Below, piece after piece: positions 7,589 through 11,514 of a DNA stretch of 11,514 nt (positions are counted from its first letter, which is position 1; each line of letters starts with the position of its first letter). This DNA is from DATJYV01 sp035499415 (GTDB lineage Bacteria > Bacteroidota > Ignavibacteria > UBA10030): positions 1-11,514 of the forward strand of contig DATJYV010000174.1 of assembly GCA_035499415.1 (NCBI GenBank). The letters are read 5' to 3'. The notes under the pieces were generated by a model. The model worked only from the letters and a program-made list of their open reading frames with translations. It was not told where the DNA came from and ran no database searches. A program made the translations under genes and the position numbers.

Positions 7589-7962
7589 CGGTTCTTCTTC
7601 CCTCGTGCAGAGTTCAGTCTGGCCTGCTCGTTCTTCGGCAGACCACGGACGACTTCATCATAGGAGTGATCCATCATTTCGAGGATCCGGTCGGTCGATA
7701 TTGAACCGTCGATGGCGACGGTGTTCCAGTACCTCTTGTTCATGTGATAGCCCGGCTGAACGGCGTCGTATTGTTCCCGCCAGTCAATCGCCCTTGCCGG
7801 GTCGCATTTCAGATTAATCGTGAGCGGTCGTTCGTCAATACTTGCAAGCAAGAACATCTTCCCGTTGACTTTGAAGACCAGCGTCGAATCGTCAAAGGGG
7901 AAGGTTTCGGTAATCCTGCCGGGTTTCTTCAAACAATGCCGACGGATTGAATCGATGTCCAT
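7585..7962 (-). CDS. MmcQ/YjbR (DUF419) family protein
   Basis: This small protein of 125 residues has the pattern of the MmcQ/YjbR family. It starts with MDIDSIRRHCLKKPGRITETFPFDDSTLVFKV and continues through KMFLLASIDERPLTINLKCDP. The later block is GYHMNKRYWNTVAIDGSI followed by a helical DHSYDEVVRGLP segment. The family has a CyaY-like fold and has been proposed to bind DNA, but its function is not established. The frame is open upstream to 8064, but I chose the ATG at 7962 because family similarity begins there and the promoter-like boxes lie between 7990 and 8019. It is the first gene of a probable operon with the aldolase (4-bp overlap) and then the M16 protease. No strong SD is visible before this start. 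Confidence 0.88.
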   Translation of the reverse strand: MDIDSIRRHCLKKPGRITETFPFDDSTLVFKVNGKMFLLASIDERPLTINLKCDPARAIDWREQYDAVQPGYHMNKRYWNTVAIDGSISTDRILEMMDHSYDEVVRGLPKNEQARLNSARGKKNR

Positions 7963-7989
7963 CGCCGTTCCGCGTCCAAGAAGGGTGTG

Positions 7990-8019
7990 CAAAGTAGAAA
8001 AGGATGGCCGAAAAGGCAA
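7990..8019 (-). promoter_or_regulatory. Promoter of the MmcQ-aldolase-M16 operon
   Basis: On the minus strand TTGCCT (8019-8014) is followed by a 17-bp spacer and TACTTTG (7996-7990). It follows the same TTG / TAnnTTG pattern as the other promoters in this window. The leader before the ATG at 7962 would be about 20 bases. It was found by eye. Confidence 0.5.
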
Positions 8020-8023
8020 GGGC

Positions 8024-8054
8024 TTGCGGACGAGGGGAATCTTTGTGTACCTTG
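8024..8054 (+). promoter_or_regulatory. Promoter of the cytochrome c gene
   Basis: TTGCGG (8024-8029) is followed by an 18-bp spacer and TACCTTG (8048-8054). The geometry is identical to the M13 promoter. Its -35 box lies only 4 bp from the -35 box of the divergent MmcQ promoter. The leader would run from about 8060 to the ATG at 8109. Confidence 0.5.
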
Positions 8055-8095
8055 TCCCCTCCAATCGGGCATCCGCTTTTTATCATCATCCATCG

Positions 8096-8101
8096 AAAGG
8101 A
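8096..8101 (+). promoter_or_regulatory. Ribosome binding site deciding the cytochrome start
   Basis: AAAGGA lies 7 bases before the ATG at 8109. That start places a clean signal peptide at the N-terminus, whereas the longer open frame from 8004 would run through the divergent promoters. Confidence 0.7.
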
Positions 8102-8108
8102 CATTGCA

Positions 8109-9206
8109 ATGGTTGTTCGGACGTGCGGCATCCTCTCCGTGATTCTCGCAATTCTATTGCCATCGCTCGCGGCTCAACCCGCCTCGCAGCAGAAAACGGC
8201 CGCCGGGACGGAGACTCTCAAAAATGTGCAGGTCTTGAAAGGCATCCCCGAACCGGAATTGCGTGCGATGATGACGTACATCCGCTCATCGCTCGGAGTG
8301 CGCTGCGATTTTTGTCATGTGAATTCGCGCGAGACCGGTTGGGAGTACGAAAAGGACGACAAGGAGAACAAACGCACTGCGCGGAAGATGATCCAGATGG
8401 TCCTCGACATGAACAAGAATTTTTTTGACGGGAGGACGGAAGTGACTTGCTATACCTGTCACCACGGCCGCAGCGAGCCGGTTTCAGTCCCTGTTCTTCC
8501 CATGGAATCGCCGCGCTTCGCCGAGCGTCCGGGGGAAGAACCGCGGCGGGAATCCCTCCCATCCGCCGAAGCCATCCTCGCGAAATACCGGGAAGCTCTC
8601 GGCGGGGATGCCGCGTTAAGCAAGCTCGGTTCCCGGGTTGAGAAAGGGAGCGTTTCCGGTCCGAACGGCCAGCCGTTTCCGATTGAAGTCTCCCAGAAAG
8701 GTCCGGACAAGATGGTCGCCACGATTACGATGCAGCAGGGGACCATCACGCGGTGTTACGACGGTGCGAATGCCTGGGGCGTTACTCCGCGCGGGCCGAT
8801 GGAAATGTCCGATGACGACCGTGCGCGGCTGAAGGCATCGGCGGATCTTATGCACGACATCGACCTCAAGAAGCAATTCGAATCGCTCACGACGGCGGGG
8901 ATGGACTCGATCGACGGACGGAAGGTGTACGTCGTTCGCGGGAGGGTGAGTGAAGGAGTTTCGGAGCGGTTGTATTTCGATGCCGAAACCGGCTTGCTCC
9001 GCCGGAGGCTTTCAATTTCCAGGACGATGATCGGCATTCTGCCGGACCAGTCGGACTTCGACGATTACCGGGATGTCGCGGGTATCAAGATGCCGTTCAA
9101 GGTTCGGTATTCATCGATCGATGCGTTCACGAGCTCGTACCGTCAATTCACGGAGATCACGGTGAACGTGCCGATCGACGACTCGAAATTCGCGATGCCC
9201 CGATAA
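8109..9206 (+). CDS. Periplasmic dihaem cytochrome c (reaction-centre cytochrome type) with LolA-like C-terminal domain
   Basis: This is a 365-residue secreted protein. The signal peptide is at about 1-22 (ILSVILAILLPSLAA). Residues 36-123 resemble the reaction-centre cytochrome c subunit family. Two CxxCH haem c sites are present, C66-DF-C69-H70 and C114-YT-C117-H118, and each is preceded by methionine-containing helices (MMTYIRS, KMIQMVLDM) that could give the axial Met. True reaction-centre subunits bind four haems, whereas this one has two. A proline-rich linker leads to about 152-365, which looks like a LolA/lipoprotein-sorting type beta fold (RLYFDAETGLLRRRL, then IKMPFKVRYSS). It is a probable periplasmic electron carrier, and nothing here suggests photosynthesis. 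Similar fusions occur, as far as I recall, in Acidobacteria and Bacteroidota relatives. Redox partner is unknown. Confidence 0.85.
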   Translation: MVVRTCGILSVILAILLPSLAAQPASQQKTAAGTETLKNVQVLKGIPEPELRAMMTYIRSSLGVRCDFCHVNSRETGWEYEKDDKENKRTARKMIQMVLDMNKNFFDGRTEVTCYTCHHGRSEPVSVPVLPMESPRFAERPGEEPRRESLPSAEAILAKYREALGGDAALSKLGSRVEKGSVSGPNGQPFPIEVSQKGPDKMVATITMQQGTITRCYDGANAWGVTPRGPMEMSDDDRARLKASADLMHDIDLKKQFESLTTAGMDSIDGRKVYVVRGRVSEGVSERLYFDAETGLLRRRLSISRTMIGILPDQSDFDDYRDVAGIKMPFKVRYSSIDAFTSSYRQFTEITVNVPIDDSKFAMPR

Positions 9207-9212
9207 ACCGCG

Positions 9213-9239
9213 CGGGCGGCTGATGAGGCCGCCCGTTTT
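9213..9239 (+). terminator. Terminator after the cytochrome gene
   Basis: CGGGCGGC (9213-9220) pairs with GCCGCCCG (9228-9235) around loop TGATGAG, followed by TTTT. The stem is strong but the T tract is short. It begins 6 bases after the stop codon and separates the cytochrome gene from the convergent DUF4097 remnant. Confidence 0.7.
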
Positions 9240-9244
9240 GACTC

Positions 9245-9600
9245 CTACTTCCCCTTGCGAATGTAAATGTCCCCGTTGTAGTTCTTGAACTGAATCTCTG
9301 CGCCGCCGCCGTTGACTTTTCCGCGCATCGTGTGTTCGACAGAGACGTGGTACCTCCCTTTTCCTTTCCCCCCTTCTTCGACTTTCGGAGCCGAATTGTC
9401 CATCGCGATGTCGAAGTCGCTATAAATCTCTCCCTGCTCGGTTTTCATGCTCAGGGTTGCTTTGATGGTCGATGGAAACGTCACGTCGATTTCCCCGTTG
9501 AGAGAACTGAACGACATTGCCCGATCCGGCGTGACCGAGATGAAGTTCGTGTGGATGAAACCGTTCGGAGCGTGAGCGACAGCGGAATCGGCTTGAATTA
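9245..9600 (-). pseudogene. 5'-truncated remnant of a DUF4097-type beta-helix protein
   Basis: The readable part, from AHAPNGFIHTNFISVTP to the end NGDIYIRKGK, looks like the C-terminal third of DUF4097-family envelope proteins, with repeated NG(D/E)I turns (LNGEIDVTFPS, QGEIYSDFDI, YNGDIYIRK). Full members are usually over 200 residues and have a signal peptide. Here similarity stops near 9580, and the frame then runs into the terminator of the upstream Spy-like gene (9606-9638). No signal peptide, SD site or plausible start codon precedes it. The frame stays open to an ATG at 9652, but that start would translate through the terminator hairpin. I infer a deletion that removed the 5' end. Absence of internal stops suggests it is recent, or that a short fragment is still used. 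The full gene was presumably the last in this minus-strand row. Confidence 0.7.
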
Positions 9601-9605
9601 AGGAG

Positions 9606-9638
9606 AAAAAAACAAGGCCGGACTTTTGATCCGGCCTT
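9606..9638 (-). terminator. Intrinsic terminator of the first Spy-like gene
   Basis: On the minus strand AAGGCCGGA (9638-9630) pairs with TCCGGCCTT (9622-9614) as a 9-bp stem with a 7-base loop. A T tract follows (GTTTTTTT, 9613-9606). The stem arms are identical to those of the terminator at 1740-1763. Confidence 0.9.
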
Positions 9639-9670
9639 CTTCCGCACGACACGACGGTATTCCAGACTGC

Positions 9671-10240
9671 CTACTCTTCAAGCTTCTGCTCGGTGGAACC
9701 GCCGGGTCCCTCTCTCCGTTGAAAATTTCTGTCCGGACCGAATTGTCCCGGACCCCGCCGCATGGCTCTGCCGCGCTGACCGCGCATCATGCCCCTGCCT
9801 CTCCAACGGTGCATCGCCATCTGCGAGCCGCGCTCCAACACCTTCCGCCACACTTTCTGCTGGTCGGGGGTCAGCAGCTTGTTAACCGCAAACCAATGAT
9901 TCAGCATCGCCGACCGGCCTTGAGACCTCAGCTCTGTCAATTCCCCCGCCTTCTTCTCGATCGCGGCCTTGTCCAGGTTGTCCGCCTTCAGCAGTTCCCG
10001 GTATTCTAGTTGCGCGTTCGCCGTCCTGGCCCTCTGGGCAATAAGCTCCTTCTGAAGGTCGAAGCGGAGCTTCTCGATCTCTTTTTTCTGCTCATCGGTC
10101 AGTTTGAGCTGCTCCGTAAGCCTTCCCCGGGACGTCATCCATCCGTGTTGCTGCATCGGCTTCTGCGCCGGCTCCTGAGCAAGCAAGCCCGAAACGCCGA
10201 GCGTGAACAGGGTCGCAAGGACCCAGCAAGTGTATTTCAT
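9671..10240 (-). CDS. Spy/CpxP-like (LTxxQ) periplasmic protein with Arg/Gly-rich tail
   Basis: This 189-residue protein has a signal peptide (1-21, ending LLA-Q). The helical core carries two LTxxQ motifs: LTDEQ at 47-51 in LKLTDEQKKEIEKLRF, and LTPDQ at 123-127 in LLTPDQQKVWRKVLE. Spy/CpxP proteins are periplasmic helical chaperones or stress/metal sensors. Residues 138-180 form a low-complexity tail rich in Arg, Gly and Met (HRWRGRGMMRGQRGRAMRRG), which the neighbouring paralog lacks. The start has GGAG 9 bases ahead of the ATG. It is the downstream member of a tandem pair, but a strong terminator lies between the two, so it likely has its own promoter. TATAAT at 10326-10321 is the only candidate I see. 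It is intact. The exact client or ligand is unknown. Confidence 0.85.
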   Translation of the reverse strand: MKYTCWVLATLFTLGVSGLLAQEPAQKPMQQHGWMTSRGRLTEQLKLTDEQKKEIEKLRFDLQKELIAQRARTANAQLEYRELLKADNLDKAAIEKKAGELTELRSQGRSAMLNHWFAVNKLLTPDQQKVWRKVLERGSQMAMHRWRGRGMMRGQRGRAMRRGPGQFGPDRNFQRREGPGGSTEQKLEE

Positions 10241-10352
10241 GCTTCTTTACTCCTCTCTCTATGCGATTGCTTTACTCGTTAGATTGAATGCGTCCTCATG
10301 AGTTTAATCTCCAAATGAATATTATATCCATCGGCGTCTATCGGTGGAGGAC

Positions 10353-10381
10353 AAAAAAAAGGCCGGCGTCATCGCCGGCCT
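10353..10381 (-). terminator. Intrinsic terminator of the second Spy-like gene
   Basis: On the minus strand GGCCGGCG (10380-10373) pairs with CGCCGGCC (10368-10361) around a 4-base loop. An extra A-T pair extends the stem, and eight T residues follow. It lies 30 bases after the stop codon and shares the GGCCGG core of the other terminators here. Confidence 0.92.
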
Positions 10382-10410
10382 GTCGAGCCACATCGACACA
10401 TGCAGGAAGC

Positions 10411-10893
10411 TTAATTCTCTTTCTTCATCTCCGGCGCACCATCTGCGCGCATGTGCGGATGCGCGTCGCGGAGAAAGCTCATCGGACTCTCCAGCGCCTT
10501 CTTCCAGACCTTTTGCTGGTCGGCGTTTAGAAGTTTATTCACGGAGAACCAGTGATTCAACAGGAGGGAATGAAGCTGACCGGCGCCGTCTGCCATTTCA
10601 CTGAACTTTTTCTCCAGCGTTGCCTTGTCCGGAAGGTCCGCGCTGAGCAGCTGGCGGTATTCCACCCACATCGTCGCGAGCTTCGCCCCTTGCGCGATCA
10701 TTTGCTTCTGGAATTCGAATCGAAGCTTGTCGACCTCCTTCTTCTGCTCGTCCGTCAGCTTCAACTCCTCGGTCATCCTTTCGCCCATTCCGGAGAATTG
10801 GGGCATCGGCATTGACATTTTCTCCTGCGCACGTCCACTTGCAGACACCATCACCACGAGAATGCCTGCGATTACGACTAGATTCTTTTTCAT
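10411..10893 (-). CDS. Spy/CpxP-like (LTxxQ) periplasmic protein
   Basis: This 160-residue protein has a signal peptide (KKN, hydrophobic LVVIAGILVVMVSASG, cut near GRA-QEK at 22). A Met-rich stretch follows (KMSMPMPQFSGMGERM). The two family motifs appear as LTDEQ (46-50, in LKLTDEQKKEVDKLRFEFQKQ) and a diverged LNADQ (122-126, in LLNADQQKVWKKALE). It is clearly a paralog of the next gene downstream: LNHWF(S/A)VNKLL, DQQKVW and EYR(Q/E)LL are shared at matching positions. The probable role is periplasmic chaperone or envelope/metal stress protein. The Met-rich and HPHM segments could bind metal, but that is conjecture. A purine-rich SD (GGAAGGGAG) lies 3 bases before the ATG. It is bounded by terminators on both sides, so it is likely monocistronic. 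Confidence 0.87.
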   Translation of the reverse strand: MKKNLVVIAGILVVMVSASGRAQEKMSMPMPQFSGMGERMTEELKLTDEQKKEVDKLRFEFQKQMIAQGAKLATMWVEYRQLLSADLPDKATLEKKFSEMADGAGQLHSLLLNHWFSVNKLLNADQQKVWKKALESPMSFLRDAHPHMRADGAPEMKKEN

Positions 10894-10936
10894 GACTCCC
10901 TTCCTTTCATTTTCCGTTCGTTTATCTCAGCGGACA

Positions 10937-10969
10937 GAAAAACAAAAGGCCGATCACAACGCCGGCCTT
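10937..10969 (-). terminator. Intrinsic terminator of ispG
   Basis: On the minus strand AAGGCCG (10969-10963) pairs with CGGCCTT (10952-10946) around a 10-base loop, followed by TTGTTTTT. It sits 27 bases after the ispG stop. An 8-bp inverted repeat, CTCAGCGG at 10926-10933 and CCGCTGAG at 10977-10984, encloses it and could form an outer stem. Confidence 0.8.
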
Positions 10970-10996
10970 CGTCTACCCGCTGAGCGTTTCCTGTTG

Positions 10997-11514
10997 TCAC
11001 TCCGGTTGAAACTTCTCAACCTCTTCCAGTACTGTCGCAACAATCTCATCCTCCTTGATCCGTTTGACCATCTCCCCTTTTCGGTACAGAATTCCCACGC
11101 CTTTCCCCGCCGCGATTCCAATGTCTGCCTCGCTCGCCTCGCCCGGACCGTTCACGACACACCCAAGGACGGCGATCTTTACCGGCTTCTTCACTCCCGC
11201 GAGCTTTTCCTCAAGCTGCGCCATCACCTTGAACAAATCAATCTCGAGTCGTCCGCAGGTCGGGCATGCGATGAGCTCGATGTTGCGCGAGGCAAGACTC
11301 AGTGAACGCAAAATCTCCTTGCCGACTTCGACTTCCTTCACCGGGTCATCCGTCAGGGAAACGCGAATCGTATCGCCGATCCCTTCAGCCAGCAGCGTGC
11401 CGATGCCCACCGCCGACTTGATGGTTCCGACCCGCGTCGTCCCCGCTTCCGTAACGCCCAGGTGGAGCGGAATGTCGGTCCGCTGGGCGACGAGCCGGTA
11501 GGCCTCGATCATCA
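10997..11514 (-). CDS. ispG: 4-hydroxy-3-methylbut-2-enyl diphosphate synthase (IspG/GcpE), 3' part
   Basis: This is an iron-sulfur enzyme of the MEP isoprenoid pathway. It reductively opens methylerythritol 2,4-cyclodiphosphate to HMBPP. About 171 C-terminal residues are in the window, and the 5' end lies beyond 11514. The end of the TIM-barrel domain is seen as HLGVTEAGTTRVGTIKSAVGIGTLLAEGIGDTIRVSL. The cluster domain follows, with the [4Fe-4S] cysteines in ACPTCGR and CVVNGPGEA, the latter also holding the fourth-ligand glutamate. The barrel joins the cluster domain directly (TDDPVKEVEVGKEILRSLSLASRNIELIACPTC). This is therefore the short two-domain form, without the large inserted domain found in plants and in many Bacteroidota and Chlorobi. 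The C-terminus is normal and ends just before its terminator. Confidence 0.97.
   Translation of the reverse strand, partial: MIEAYRLVAQRTDIPLHLGVTEAGTTRVGTIKSAVGIGTLLAEGIGDTIRVSLTDDPVKEVEVGKEILRSLSLASRNIELIACPTCGRLEIDLFKVMAQLEEKLAGVKKPVKIAVLGCVVNGPGEASEADIGIAAGKGVGILYRKGEMVKRIKEDEIVATVLEEVEKFQPE

Noticed and set aside
7199..7663. Plus-strand open frame over the aldolase gene
   Set aside because: Antisense to the clearly conserved aldolase, with no SD site or family features.
8004..8108. Upstream extension of the cytochrome protein
   Set aside because: It would run through both divergent promoters and displace the signal peptide; the ATG at 8109 has a good SD site.

Overview
The window is compact chromosomal DNA of a Gram-negative bacterium with fairly GC-rich coding sequence. 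It carries housekeeping and envelope genes with no phage, IS, CRISPR or RNA genes. Four candidate promoters read TTG-N20/21-TAnnTTG, or TTG-N20-TACCTTTG in the best case. These resemble the TTTG / TAnnTTTG promoters known from Bacteroidota. Together with the gene families (M13 and M16 peptidases, Spy/LTxxQ proteins, DUF6249-like and DUF4097-like proteins, reaction-centre-type cytochrome c), they suggest the Bacteroidota/Chlorobiota (FCB) group, perhaps near Ignavibacteria. Shine-Dalgarno sites are strong. The lineage is an inference and has not been tested by phylogeny.

Left part (1-1740): a minus-strand operon encodes an ECF sigma factor and an overlapping membrane-bound zinc-finger anti-sigma factor. 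A small three-helix membrane protein (DUF6249-like) is divergent to it and ends in an intrinsic terminator. Middle (1770-6726): a secreted M13 (neprilysin-like) metallopeptidase on the plus strand converges with a two-domain secreted M16 zinc protease on the minus strand. A perfect 13-bp-stem palindrome lies between them. The M16 gene is the last of a probable minus-strand operon MmcQ/YjbR-family protein -> HpcH/HpaI aldolase -> M16, in which the first two genes overlap by 4 bp.

Right part (8014-11514): a back-to-back promoter pair separates the MmcQ gene from a plus-strand gene for a periplasmic dihaem cytochrome c with a C-terminal LolA-like domain. On the minus strand follow ispG (3' part only, running off the window edge), two tandem Spy/CpxP-like periplasmic proteins, and a 5'-truncated remnant of a DUF4097-type protein. 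ispG and both Spy-like genes each have their own hairpin terminator.

Most of the genes act in the envelope: secreted proteases, Spy-type chaperones, periplasmic cytochrome and a sigma/anti-sigma pair able to sense envelope state. Nothing in the window proves that they form one regulon. I see no clear new multi-gene system. The points most worth a second look are the shared promoter architecture, the cytochrome/LolA-like fusion, the truncated DUF4097 gene beside a terminator, the recurrent GGCCGG terminators, and the intergenic palindrome.
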